DNA of 42,712 bases from NCBI GenBank assembly GCA_964539785.1, contig CAZIJQ010000018.1:1-42712 (forward strand), in the 5' to 3' direction. A program made the translations under genes and the position numbers. This document shows positions 20,868-29,021 of the stretch, piece by piece. This DNA is from JABMPO01 sp964539785 (GTDB lineage Bacteria > Fidelibacterota > Marinisomatia > Marinisomatales > TCS56). Numbering within the stretch: the stretch's first letter is position 1; the number at the start of each line of letters is the position of its first letter. Under the pieces are notes generated by a model. That model made no database searches, was not told the origin of the DNA, and saw nothing but the letters and a program-made list of their open reading frames with translations.

Positions 20868-23119
20868 CAGGAGGCTCCTTTCAGAGCCGGCTCATCAATG
20901 AGGAAGGTAACAAAATTTCCGCGCATCCCGGTACCGCCCATGAGCGGGTCGACATGGACTTTGGAAATCAATTCCGAATCGCTGACACCACGCTTGTGAG
21001 CCCGGGTCATGCGCTTATCGGTGTGCCCAAATCCATGAACCATGTAAACCGAATCGTGGCGAATCCGCTCAGTGATCCGTACCTTGATGGAATTGGAGCT
21101 GATGATGCCATCCTGGTTTTCCAACCAGACTTCCTGTTTGTTGCGCAGGTCCCATTCTTTGGCAACCTTGGGGTTGATCCAGACCGTGTTCTCGTCCATT
21201 AAATCGGTAAGATTGGGATTATTGGCGGTGCGGCTGAAAGTGTGCATGGGTGCCCGGCCGTAAATCAAGCGGTAGAAGCCGGCCGGTGGTTCTTCGTGAG
21301 CTTTGTAGATTGGAATTGGATCGAATCCTTCAGTGGCAAAAGATGTGGCGTAAAGCTCGATTTTACCTGTATCCGTATTGAATTCGTAATCGGTTGGCAA
21401 ATCTTCCAGGGGATAGAGATCATCGTATTCACGCTCGAACTTCTTGACGCCGATCCGTTCCATTTCCTCCAATGATGATCCGATCTGCCGGAGTTGCCAA
21501 TCCAGTTCTTCTTCCTGGGTTTCGAACGGGAAATAATCTTCCAAATCCAGTTCCTTGCTCAATTCTTTAGCCATCCACCAGGCCGGTTTGGTATTCCAGC
21601 GCGGTTCGGCGGCAGGAGCACGAAGGGCAATTGCCGGTTCCCGGTGCGGGCTGACGCGGATAGAATCGTAACGCTCCAGATAGGTGCACTCCGGCAGGAC
21701 CACATCGGCCCAGCCCGTGATTTCCATGGGCATTGTGTCAACGGCCACCAGCAGGTCCAAATTCTGAATTGCTTCGATGGTGTTTTTCTGGTCCGGTAAG
21801 GTAAATATCAGGTTGGTTCCATTCACAAACCAGCCTTTGAATGAGCAATCGCGTCCGGCGGCGGGGATTGTGGCATCGCAGATTCCAGAGGCCAGAGCCA
21901 GTCCCGCCAGGGGAAATTGGCCAGGGAAAGCATCGCGCCAGGTTTTAGAAGGTTCGGGATTTGGTGGAGTTTTAATCTTGGGTAATTTGGCTTTCGCAGG
22001 ATTATAAAATCCGCCGCGGCGCCCCCAGCTTCCCAGAAGAGCATTCAAAATTGCTACGGCCCGCAGGCGTTGTGTATCATCACCATACCAGGTCACATGG
22101 CGACCGGGGTGGACAATCACTGCCGGCGAGGCATTGGCCATTTCCCGAGCTGTTTCCCGGATCACCTGGGGTTTAATTGTTGTAATACCGTAAGCCCATT
22201 CAGGGGTAAAATCTTTGACGTGAGCCTTAAGCTCATCGAAGCCATAAGTGTAGGCTTCCACATATTTATTATCGTAACGGTCTTCATAAATCAGAACGTG
22301 TATCCAGGCCAGCAGCAGTGCCAGATCAGTGGCCGGTTTGATTGGCAGCCAGTATTTCGATTTACTGGCAGCAGTAGAGAATCGGGGATCTACCGTGATG
22401 ATTGTGGCGCCCTTATCGATAGCGGCAGACATTTCCTGGACCTGGCCGTTATGCATATTCTCGCCAATATGCGAACCGATTAACACCAGACAGCGGGTAT
22501 CTCGGATATCAGTCCGTTCCGGGGAACCGACACCTTCGCCAAAGGTGCCGAAGAAGGCCACTTCCCGGGGTCCGCGACACTGGGCATAGGAAGGAGCTGT
22601 GATGTTCGGAGAGCCGAAAGCTTTCAACAGCCGGCCGAAATAGGAACCGCCGGAACCGTGGGAGAATAAGGCGATGCATTCCGGGCCGTGCTCGGCGGCG
22701 ATGGCCTGCATTTTCTCGGCAATATAATCGAAGGCTTCATCCCAAGTGGCTTCCCGGAAGATTTGCTTGCCGCGCTCTTCCGTGCGAATCAATGGTGTCT
22801 TCAAGCGATCTTTGTCGTAATACATTCCGACACCGCCAGTGCCACGAGGACAGAAACGGCCTGCGGAATAGGCATCGTCATTATTGCCGGTGATTTTCCA
22901 AATTTCACCATGTTCATTTAGGTGTGTCCAGCCGGCACATTTCCAGAAACAGACTTCGCAATAGGTTGGAATGCGTTTGGTGTACATTCCAGTAAATTTA
23001 TCCGGCGCCAGTACTTCACCTTTAGCCCAGCCGATCACCGGTGAGGCAACCGCCAGTCCGCCCAATCCAATCCCGGCTATTTTAATAAAATCGCGTCGTG
23101 AAAATTCTTTACTCATCAA
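20867..23119 (-). CDS. psrA: Molybdopterin oxidoreductase catalytic subunit (PsrA/PhsA family)
   Basis: A 750-residue DMSO-reductase-superfamily enzyme with a Tat signal (SRRDFIKIAGIGLGG, twin Arg at 8-9). The N-terminal 4Fe-4S site is C54-x2-C57-x3-C61 ... C90 (TYCEVCFWKCAG, GRFCPRGTGG). The candidate Mo ligand is Cys181 in SYAQCRGPREVAFFGTFG, matching the Cys ligand position of PsrA/PhsA and differing from the Ser of DmsA. Later motifs HPGRHVTWYGDDTQ and YGRAPMHTFSRTANNP bind the bis-MGD cofactor. Polysulfide or thiosulfate reduction (or tetrathionate, or operation in reverse) is expected from the family and the YeeE/rhodanese neighbours; substrate cannot be fixed by eye. The MobA-like gene 5 kb away would supply MGD. 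Confidence 0.9.
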   Translation of the reverse strand: MMSKEFSRRDFIKIAGIGLGGLAVASPVIGWAKGEVLAPDKFTGMYTKRIPTYCEVCFWKCAGWTHLNEHGEIWKITGNNDDAYSAGRFCPRGTGGVGMYYDKDRLKTPLIRTEERGKQIFREATWDEAFDYIAEKMQAIAAEHGPECIALFSHGSGGSYFGRLLKAFGSPNITAPSYAQCRGPREVAFFGTFGEGVGSPERTDIRDTRCLVLIGSHIGENMHNGQVQEMSAAIDKGATIITVDPRFSTAASKSKYWLPIKPATDLALLLAWIHVLIYEDRYDNKYVEAYTYGFDELKAHVKDFTPEWAYGITTIKPQVIRETAREMANASPAVIVHPGRHVTWYGDDTQRLRAVAILNALLGSWGRRGGFYNPAKAKLPKIKTPPNPEPSKTWRDAFPGQFPLAGLALASGICDATIPAAGRDCSFKGWFVNGTNLIFTLPDQKNTIEAIQNLDLLVAVDTMPMEITGWADVVLPECTYLERYDSIRVSPHREPAIALRAPAAEPRWNTKPAWWMAKELSKELDLEDYFPFETQEEELDWQLRQIGSSLEEMERIGVKKFEREYDDLYPLEDLPTDYEFNTDTGKIELYATSFATEGFDPIPIYKAHEEPPAGFYRLIYGRAPMHTFSRTANNPNLTDLMDENTVWINPKVAKEWDLRNKQEVWLENQDGIISSNSIKVRITERIRHDSVYMVHGFGHTDKRMTRAHKRGVSDSELISKVHVDPLMGGTGMRGNFVTFLIDEPALKGAS

Positions 23120-23157
23120 TTACCCGTCACTAATTACTTATCACTAATTACTATTTA

Positions 23158-23631
23158 TTATTCACTGCTTTCATAAGCAGCCTTACAAAATGATTTAAAG
23201 TCACCGGCATTGTAATCCTTGTTGTAAACTGAACAACTGCGGCATTCGATGTCCTGGCAGGCCGGACCTTTTTTGCCAACTTCCCAGCAGGGAGCATTTG
23301 TAGATGTGTAGGCATCACAGGATTGCCGTTCGGTTTCGGAACAGGGCCGCAGCAGCCAGCAGGGGATCATGGCCATGAGGGCTTTGATACCGGCGATGTT
23401 TAATCCCTTTTCATCCAGGTGCTGACGGATACATTTGATCCGTTTGATATCTGACGGGGAATAGAGACGCCGGTTGGTTTCGGTGACGAAAGGCAGGATC
23501 AGCTTTTTCTCTTCATAGACCCGCAAAGCATGGACCGATGTATTGGTCAGTTGGGCGGCGATCCCGATGGTATAAACCGGTTGAGTATCCGAAGAATCCG
23601 GTAGCGGTTGAGGAGTTATATCAGTTGTCAA
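23158..23631 (-). CDS. MerR-family regulator with Cys-rich C-terminus
   Basis: A 157-residue protein starting at TTG 23631; no in-frame ATG fits and AAGG lies 10 bases upstream. An N-terminal MerR winged helix (about 19-90: YTIGIAAQLTNTSVHALRVY, then NRRLYSPSDIKRIK) is followed by a tail with eight cysteines (91, 97, 105, 115, 125, 130, 133, 149), including PCWEVGKK and CRSCSVY. The tail suggests Fe-S, metal or sulfane-sulfur sensing. The gene immediately precedes psrA on the same strand, so it probably controls the whole sulfur operon. Confidence 0.85.
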   Translation of the reverse strand: MTTDITPQPLPDSSDTQPVYTIGIAAQLTNTSVHALRVYEEKKLILPFVTETNRRLYSPSDIKRIKCIRQHLDEKGLNIAGIKALMAMIPCWLLRPCSETERQSCDAYTSTNAPCWEVGKKGPACQDIECRSCSVYNKDYNAGDFKSFCKAAYESSE

Positions 23632-23645
23632 TTTATCATAACCTT

Positions 23646-23657
23646 AGTTCGTGAACT
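23646..23657. promoter_or_regulatory. Small palindrome in the leader of the MerR-psr operon
   Basis: AGTTC-gt-GAACT lies 15-26 bases upstream of the TTG start, next to the ribosome-binding site. It could be a MerR-regulator operator, but no promoter with the usual 19-base spacer was convincing around it. Confidence 0.35.
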
Positions 23658-23749
23658 GATGTTATCTATAATCGACAACAAAGATAATATTAAAACGGAA
23701 TGCTAAACAAGATATAAAGGTCGGGAAATCGGGGAATAAATTTTCGTCT

Positions 23750-23786
23750 AAAAAGGATGCCATCCCTGCGAGGGATGTCATCCTTT
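23750..23786 (-). terminator. Strong bidirectional terminator hairpin
   Basis: AAAAAGGATG-c-CATCCCT-gcg-AGGGATG-t-CATCCTTTTT forms a long stem with A and T runs at either end. It lies downstream of the minus-strand membrane-protein gene (23905-24720), separating it from the MerR-psr operon. Confidence 0.8.
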
Positions 23787-23798
23787 TTTAATAGTTCA

Positions 23799-23826
23799 GT
23801 AGAGAGGCGACATGTCGCCTCTCTAC
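23799..23826. repeat. R1 palindromic element, perfect 28-base palindrome
   Basis: Arms GTAGAGAGGCGACA and TGTCGCCTCTCTAC are exactly complementary with no loop. Confidence 0.85.
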
Positions 23827-23854
23827 AATTGCCTGAAAATTTTTACCATGTTTT

Positions 23855-23884
23855 GTAGGGACAACTTTCAAGAGTTGTCCCTAC
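23855..23884. repeat. R1 palindromic element
   Basis: GTAGGGACAACT-ttcaag-AGTTGTCCCTAC, perfect 12-base arms. With the element at 23799 and the terminator at 23750 it gives three stem-loops in a row in a 273-base gene-free gap. Confidence 0.85.
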
Positions 23885-23904
23885 GTTGGATAATATTTTC
23901 GGTA

Positions 23905-24720
23905 TTATTCCTCCAGGTTGGTTTGATCGCCACGGAAAAATAAGGCCAAGGGCACCAGACAGATCGCTGACATAACCAGCACCACGGCGATACCGGTTAT
24001 ATCAACTGTCGTTCCTAGTGAATGGGCTTGGACAACCATTACTGGTACCAGACCAATTGATAAAAAACCATAAGCTAGAAGCAAGGCCGGGGCTGTAACG
24101 AAACCCAGTGGGTTGCGCTGCCAGAACAGAATGCCACTCACTAACACCAGCGGAACTGCCACTGCGAAATCAGCGATCCAGACCGCCAGTTCCTGAATAT
24201 CTACGTTAGTCTGATTCACCAGGGTGGTAACCATCAGTAGCGACTGACGCAGGATAATCAGGATCGCCAATCCTATCAGGATACCGGCGGTTGTTCTGGC
24301 CGGTGCCCGATCAATGAACTGTCGGCGTATTGCAGCACCATCGATATTAGCCAGGATGTAAATGATGCCAGAACCGCTGAGGGGGATCAGCAGTAAATAA
24401 GCCGGGAAGAACCAGTTGAACGGTACGGCAATCAGGTATGGGATATAGACATACAGCACATAAAACAGCGCTCCGGGCCAGCACAGCAGTCCCATAATTT
24501 TACCACGGTAGGTTAACCATAGTGAGACTAGTAGTAAAGGCAGGGCAATCAACAGATTGCCCGTATCGGTGGCTACGAAAACATGTCGCAGATTGGTTGT
24601 AGGGTAGATCGTGGTCTGGTACACAATGCTCCCCAGGGCGGTAATCGACATGAGCAGTGCGACAATTAGCGAGAGCACATAAGCCGGTGTCAGGCTGCGC
24701 CGGATCGGGAGATCATTCAT
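23905..24720 (-). CDS. Polytopic membrane protein of unknown function
   Basis: A 271-residue protein starting at ATG 24720, where AAGG is 5 bases upstream and overlaps the stop of the preceding gene; the frame is open to 24798 but only through the other gene's coding sequence. About eight membrane helices can be drawn (for example YVLSLIVALLMSITALGSIV, LLIALPLLLVSLWLTY, VPLVLVSGILFW and ITGIAVVLVMSAICLVPLAL). I do not recognise the family. It is probably co-transcribed with the small lipoprotein-like gene upstream and ends at a strong terminator. Confidence 0.7.
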   Translation of the reverse strand: MNDLPIRRSLTPAYVLSLIVALLMSITALGSIVYQTTIYPTTNLRHVFVATDTGNLLIALPLLLVSLWLTYRGKIMGLLCWPGALFYVLYVYIPYLIAVPFNWFFPAYLLLIPLSGSGIIYILANIDGAAIRRQFIDRAPARTTAGILIGLAILIILRQSLLMVTTLVNQTNVDIQELAVWIADFAVAVPLVLVSGILFWQRNPLGFVTAPALLLAYGFLSIGLVPVMVVQAHSLGTTVDITGIAVVLVMSAICLVPLALFFRGDQTNLEE

Positions 24721-24727
24721 GTTAGCC

Positions 24728-25036
24728 TTAACACTTTTTACGGGCGCGGGCTTTGGTGTGACCTTCCTTGCTGCCACCGTAAAAGCACATGATACCAAGG
24801 ATGAAACCGAAATTATACCAGCCGCCGTTATTATGGACTTCGTAAATGTTCACGCTATCCTTAAACAAGGAAATGATAAATGTGAACAGGGAAATAAATC
24901 CATGCCACAATCCTTTCCAGAAGCCGGCCACTGCGTGGGCTCCGGCAGTATTTATTAGGTCATTCGGTCCGGCCGCGCAGGCCGCCAGCGACAGTAAAAT
25001 GAAACCTAGTACAACGAGAATAATCAGCTTTTTCAT
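24728..25036 (-). CDS. Small predicted lipoprotein/membrane protein
   Basis: A 102-residue protein with a lipoprotein signal (MKKLIILVVLGFILLSLAAC, lipobox LAAC with Cys20), a hydrophobic segment (GFISLFTFIISLF) and another near 73-84 (WYNFGFILGIMCFYGG), ending in a basic tail KARARKKC. The overall pattern resembles small bacterial membrane proteins of unknown function that precede larger polytopic partners. Its TAA overlaps the ribosome-binding site of the downstream gene. Confidence 0.7.
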   Translation of the reverse strand: MKKLIILVVLGFILLSLAACAAGPNDLINTAGAHAVAGFWKGLWHGFISLFTFIISLFKDSVNIYEVHNNGGWYNFGFILGIMCFYGGSKEGHTKARARKKC

Positions 25037-25114
25037 GATGGTCTCCTCAGGTTTATTGGTAAGGGTAATTTTACTGAATATCCGCCTGAATTTAAAGAAA
25101 ATCTGCTAATCAGG

Positions 25115-25138
25115 TTCTAGCCCACAGTTTTAACTGAG
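25115..25138. repeat. Half R3 repeat upstream of the nucleoside kinase
   Basis: TAGCCCACAGTTTTAACTGA matches one hairpin of the R3 composite at 13140-13161 but its right arm is cut short (ACTGAG for ACTGTGGG). It stops about 30 bases before the shortened kinase gene. Confidence 0.6.
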
Positions 25139-25166
25139 TTGAGCCTTGTAATGGTCAGCGTGTATT

Positions 25167-26681
25167 GTGCATAATGCTAAATATTCATTCATCACATATC
25201 TGTTCGGCAGTAATTTCCAGTTTATGAGATTAAATGAAATTCAGGCTACATTGGGTTTCCTCTTACCCTGTGCATTTAAGGAATTATTTGCCCCCCGAAT
25301 GCTGGTGATCGAACATTCGTTTGTGGATGGTTATTTCTGCCACGAGGCTAATCATGAGGAAGTAACCGCTGCGGAAATCAAGCAACTTGAAAAGCACATC
25401 CGTAACTGGCTTTGGGATGACTCACCCATTACCTTCTCCAGTTGGCCGAAAGATAAATTGATTGAAGAATTGTATAAAATGAATTCCGTCAGCAAATTGA
25501 GTAATGTCCGTCGCTGGCAGGCTGACGAAATACCCGTAATCTGTTTTAAGAAATATTTTGATTATCAGATTGAGCTAATGTCGACCGATAAAACGCAGTT
25601 ACAGACTTTTCGTCTCATGCCCTATGATAGCGGTTTTATCATGCGTTTTCCCACATTAGCTCAACCGGAACGGCTGGATACATTTAAAGATCGTCCAAAA
25701 CTTTTTTCAATAATCGAGGAGCAGGAACAGTGGGGTAGTATTCTAGGTGTTGACACTGTCTGGAAGCTAAATGAATTGATTGTCACTGGTAAAATCAAGG
25801 AAATGCTGTGGGTGGCTGAAGGACTGCATGAGAAAAAAATTAGTCACATTGCCGACGATCTCTCTGATCAGTTTCCCTGGAAACGGATTATTTGTGTAGC
25901 TGGCCCGTCATCCTCCGGGAAGACCACCTTTGCCAAGCGGCTGGCAATCCAATTGAAAGTGAATGGGTTCACGACCAAACAAATTTCCATGGATGACTAT
26001 TTTATCGATCGCAACCAAATTCCATTTGATGACCGAGGATTACAGGATTTTGAGTCAATCAATGCCATGAATGTTGATCTGCTGGTCGAGCGCCTAAATG
26101 CCTTGCTGGACAGGAAGGAAATTGCTGGTCGGGAATACGATTTTACAATCGGGGTAGGAAATGATACTGATTCAAGAATAAAATTAGGCGAGCGTGATTT
26201 TATTATCGTTGAGGGAATCCATGGAATTAATCCCCTTTTTGCTCACAAACTGGGTCCCGACCGGATTCAGAAAATATATATCAGCGCCCTCTCACAGTTG
26301 AATATTGATGCCACTCATCGGGTATCAACCTCCGACAATCGTTTGCTACGTCGAATGGTTAGAGACCACAAATTCCGCGGTTATTCTGCTATCGATACTA
26401 TCAGTCGCTGGCCTTCTGTGCGTTTGGGTGAAGAGAAAAATATTTTCCCATTCCAGGAAGAAGCGGACTTTATGTTCAATTCGGCTCTGATTTATGAATT
26501 ACCGGTGTTGGCAAATTATGTGCAGCCATATTTGGAGAAGATAAAAGTAAATTCCGACGAATATTCCGAAGCCCATCGGCTGGAAATATTTCTGTCCTTC
26601 TTTGAACCGTTAACTGAGGATCAAGTACCGGGGATATCTATTTTGCGGGAATTTATCGGCGCCAGCGATTTGCATTATTAA
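25167..26681 (+). CDS. Nucleoside (uridine-type) kinase, N-terminal TGS domain missing
   Basis: A 504-residue protein beginning at GTG 25167; an in-frame TAA at 25149 prevents extension, and ATG 25224 is an alternative. It has a ThrRS-like middle part (LVIEHSFVDGYFCHE at 46-60, then MPYDSGFIMRFP) and a C-terminal uridine-kinase-like P-loop domain: Walker A GPSSSGKT (246-253), SMDDYFIDR, IIVEGIHGINP and RLLRRMVRDHKFRG. Family members normally start with a TGS domain of about 50-60 residues; only its last strand (FITYL) seems to be present. An R3 repeat fragment lies just upstream, pointing to a 5' deletion. Kinase motifs are intact. Confidence 0.87.
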   Translation: MHNAKYSFITYLFGSNFQFMRLNEIQATLGFLLPCAFKELFAPRMLVIEHSFVDGYFCHEANHEEVTAAEIKQLEKHIRNWLWDDSPITFSSWPKDKLIEELYKMNSVSKLSNVRRWQADEIPVICFKKYFDYQIELMSTDKTQLQTFRLMPYDSGFIMRFPTLAQPERLDTFKDRPKLFSIIEEQEQWGSILGVDTVWKLNELIVTGKIKEMLWVAEGLHEKKISHIADDLSDQFPWKRIICVAGPSSSGKTTFAKRLAIQLKVNGFTTKQISMDDYFIDRNQIPFDDRGLQDFESINAMNVDLLVERLNALLDRKEIAGREYDFTIGVGNDTDSRIKLGERDFIIVEGIHGINPLFAHKLGPDRIQKIYISALSQLNIDATHRVSTSDNRLLRRMVRDHKFRGYSAIDTISRWPSVRLGEEKNIFPFQEEADFMFNSALIYELPVLANYVQPYLEKIKVNSDEYSEAHRLEIFLSFFEPLTEDQVPGISILREFIGASDLHY

Positions 26682-26735
26682 TCCTCCCATTGGTAACAAG
26701 AGACCAATGACTATTGACTAATGACTCCTGACTAA

Positions 26736-27200
26736 TTAATGGACGTGGCCGTGATCCAGTTCTTCCGGTGTGGCTGCGCGTATCGCGGCGACGGACACAT
26801 CAAAATGGAGGGTTTGTCCCGCCAGCGGATGGTTACCATCGATGGTAACGACATCATTTTTGATAGTGCGTACAATGATCATCTGGGAATTTCCATTCTC
26901 ATCCTCAGCCTGCAACTGCATACCTACAATTAAATCTGCAATACCTTCGAAAGCGGATAGCGGCATGTCCTGGAGCAATTCAGGATTCAATAGTCCGTAA
27001 CCTTCTTCCGGCTTTACGGTAACCTTAAATTTATCGCCCACCGATTTTCCGGTTAATTCCGTTTCCAAGCCAGGAATAATTCCACCTGCACCTTGAAGGT
27101 AGGTTAAAGGTTTTTCACCTTCTGATGAGTCTAATATTTTTCCGTCATCATCGGTAAGAGTATAGTTAATGGTTACAACTGCTTTATCGGTAATTTTCAT
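26736..27200 (-). CDS. slyD: SlyD-like FKBP-type peptidyl-prolyl isomerase
   Basis: A 154-residue cytoplasmic FKBP of the SlyD type: VTINYTLTDDDGKILDSSEG, the YLQGAGGIIPGLETEL core, an insert-in-flap region (about 70-125), and NHPLAGQTLHFDVSV. A short His-rich tail (HGHVH) may bind metal but is much shorter than the E. coli SlyD tail. Likely a prolyl isomerase and holdase chaperone. Confidence 0.9.
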   Translation of the reverse strand: MKITDKAVVTINYTLTDDDGKILDSSEGEKPLTYLQGAGGIIPGLETELTGKSVGDKFKVTVKPEEGYGLLNPELLQDMPLSAFEGIADLIVGMQLQAEDENGNSQMIIVRTIKNDVVTIDGNHPLAGQTLHFDVSVAAIRAATPEELDHGHVH

Positions 27201-27229
27201 GAGTTTTCCTATTTTATCATTACAAATGA

Positions 27230-28927
27230 TTAATAACCAACCGCCGCATTCTCACCTCGGGGATCGGCGCCACCGTAGATTCCGGTAGAGTCAGCTATGA
27301 GGCAATTAGCTCGTCCCATATATCCCCAGTAATGGGTTTCAACCGTATGACCCAATTCTTCCAGGTTCAATTTCACATCTTCGGGAATGCCGCGTATTTC
27401 TCCATAGACGACGTCCGGGTACCATTGCGAGTGAAACCGGGGCGCTGCCACCGCTTCCTGGATATCCATTTCGTATATCAGGCTGTTTAAAATAACTTGC
27501 AAAACAGTGGTTATTATAGTTGCACCTCCAGGCGCTCCCACTACCAAGTACGGCTGCTGGTTTTTCAATACGATTGTGGGCGTCATTGAACTCAACATGC
27601 GTTTATCAGGTTCGATGGCATTGGCATCATTGCCCAATAATCCAAAAGCATTTGGTACTCCCGGTTTAGCCGAAAAATCATCCATTTCATTATTCAGAAA
27701 AAAGCCAGCGCCTTCAACCACAATTCCGCTGCCGAAGCTAAAATTCAGAGTAGTCGTTACAGCTACGGCATTGCCAGCCTTATCGATCACGGAATAATGG
27801 GTTGTTTCCGGGCTTTCGTCGGGGAACGGCTGTCCGAAACTCACGTCACCGAACGGAGTGGCTTCTGTCAGATTAATTTCTGTGGATCGCAAGCGGGCGT
27901 ATTCTTTACTCCTGAGTAGATCCAGAGGGACTTCCCAGAAATCGGGATCACCGAGATGCTCAGCTCGATCAGCGTAAGCCCGGCGTTCAATTTCCGTTAG
28001 TAAATGGATATAGGCTGATGAATTCCAGCCCAATGAATCGATATCGAAATTTTCCAGCATATTCAGCATCTGGATAATTAATATGCCACCAGAACTTGGG
28101 GGCGGCATGGAAATGATTTCGTATTCCTTGAATGTACCTGCAACTGGAAGGCGATATTTTGCCGAATAATTTTTCAAATCCGCGGCGGTAATCAAACCTT
28201 GTCCCTGCTGCATTTCGGATAGAATCAAATCCGCGATCGGTCCCGTATAAAATCCGTCCCGGCCATATTTCGCAATCAGCTTCAATGTACTGGCGAGATC
28301 CTTTTGTACCAACCGGTCGCCGGCTTTCCAATGTTCTTTAGCAGGTTTATTGAATATAGCGTCAGCGTCCGGATCACGCTGAAAATAATCGTGATTGTAA
28401 TTGAGGTAGCGGGCATAGCGGCGGGTAATGGGAAAGCCTTTTTGGGCCAGTTTTATGGCCGGCGCCAACAACTGCTTGCGGCTGATATTTCCCGATCCAT
28501 GGTCCCGCCAGGCTTTGAATAATCCATCCACACTTCCCGGTACACCGGCTGCCAGGTGCGAGTACATCGACAAATTTGGAATTACATTGCCGGCTGAGTC
28601 CAGGTACATGTCCCGGGTGGCTGCCGCTGGAGCCCGCTCGCGATAATCCAAAGCGAAACTATGGCCATCGGCCAGGTGAGCGACCATGAAACCACCACCG
28701 CCTAGATTGCCAGCCTGGGGATGAACCACAGCCAGGGCAAACCCGGTAGCCACTGCGGCATCGATGGCATTGCCGCCTTTTTTGAGTATTTCAACTCCGA
28801 TTTCTGAAGCCAGGCGATTAGCCGACACCACCATTCCATTTTCAGCATAAACCGGATCAGGATTGGCCGCTGGTGCGAAGGATTGAAAAATGAATGTTGC
28901 AAGTAAAAGTCGGAATGTGTTGGTCAT
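27230..28927 (-). CDS. ggt: Gamma-glutamyltransferase, secreted
   Basis: A 565-residue Ntn-hydrolase precursor. The N-terminus is a signal peptide (FRLLLATFIFQSFAPA). Family motifs are GGNAIDAAVATGFALAVVHP (51-70), NLGGGGFMV, and the autocleavage site ETTHYSV, with Thr375 as the expected nucleophile and new N-terminus of the small subunit; GSGIVVEGAGFFLNNEMDDF and MLSSMTPTIV follow as usual. It should cleave glutathione and other gamma-glutamyl compounds in the periplasm, releasing Glu and a Cys source. It is 29 bases downstream of slyD's start codon on the same strand, ggt being upstream in transcription. Confidence 0.93.
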   Translation of the reverse strand: MTNTFRLLLATFIFQSFAPAANPDPVYAENGMVVSANRLASEIGVEILKKGGNAIDAAVATGFALAVVHPQAGNLGGGGFMVAHLADGHSFALDYRERAPAAATRDMYLDSAGNVIPNLSMYSHLAAGVPGSVDGLFKAWRDHGSGNISRKQLLAPAIKLAQKGFPITRRYARYLNYNHDYFQRDPDADAIFNKPAKEHWKAGDRLVQKDLASTLKLIAKYGRDGFYTGPIADLILSEMQQGQGLITAADLKNYSAKYRLPVAGTFKEYEIISMPPPSSGGILIIQMLNMLENFDIDSLGWNSSAYIHLLTEIERRAYADRAEHLGDPDFWEVPLDLLRSKEYARLRSTEINLTEATPFGDVSFGQPFPDESPETTHYSVIDKAGNAVAVTTTLNFSFGSGIVVEGAGFFLNNEMDDFSAKPGVPNAFGLLGNDANAIEPDKRMLSSMTPTIVLKNQQPYLVVGAPGGATIITTVLQVILNSLIYEMDIQEAVAAPRFHSQWYPDVVYGEIRGIPEDVKLNLEELGHTVETHYWGYMGRANCLIADSTGIYGGADPRGENAAVGY

Positions 28928-28963
28928 ATTATCAATTCATTGACTGGTAATTTGGACGGAAAT

Positions 28964-29007
28964 ATAAAAAATAAAGGTCATACTTTTACAGGCCAGTATG
29001 ACCTTTA
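28964..29007 (-). terminator. Terminator hairpin after the Bax-inhibitor-like gene
   Basis: TAAAGGTCATACT (28972-28984) pairs with AGTATGACCTTTA (28995-29007), a 13-base stem. On the minus strand the stem runs into CCTTTATTTTTTATATTT, a T-rich tail. Confidence 0.75.
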
Positions 29008-29021
29008 ATTCAATTAAATAT

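Noticed and set aside
22070..22483. 137-codon plus-strand ORF opposite psrA
   Set aside because: Antisense shadow of a strongly conserved molybdoenzyme gene.
23799..23884. The two stem-loops as ordinary rho-independent terminators
   Set aside because: They lack T runs and match the dispersed R1 family; the true terminator is the adjacent hairpin at 23750-23786 with A/T runs.
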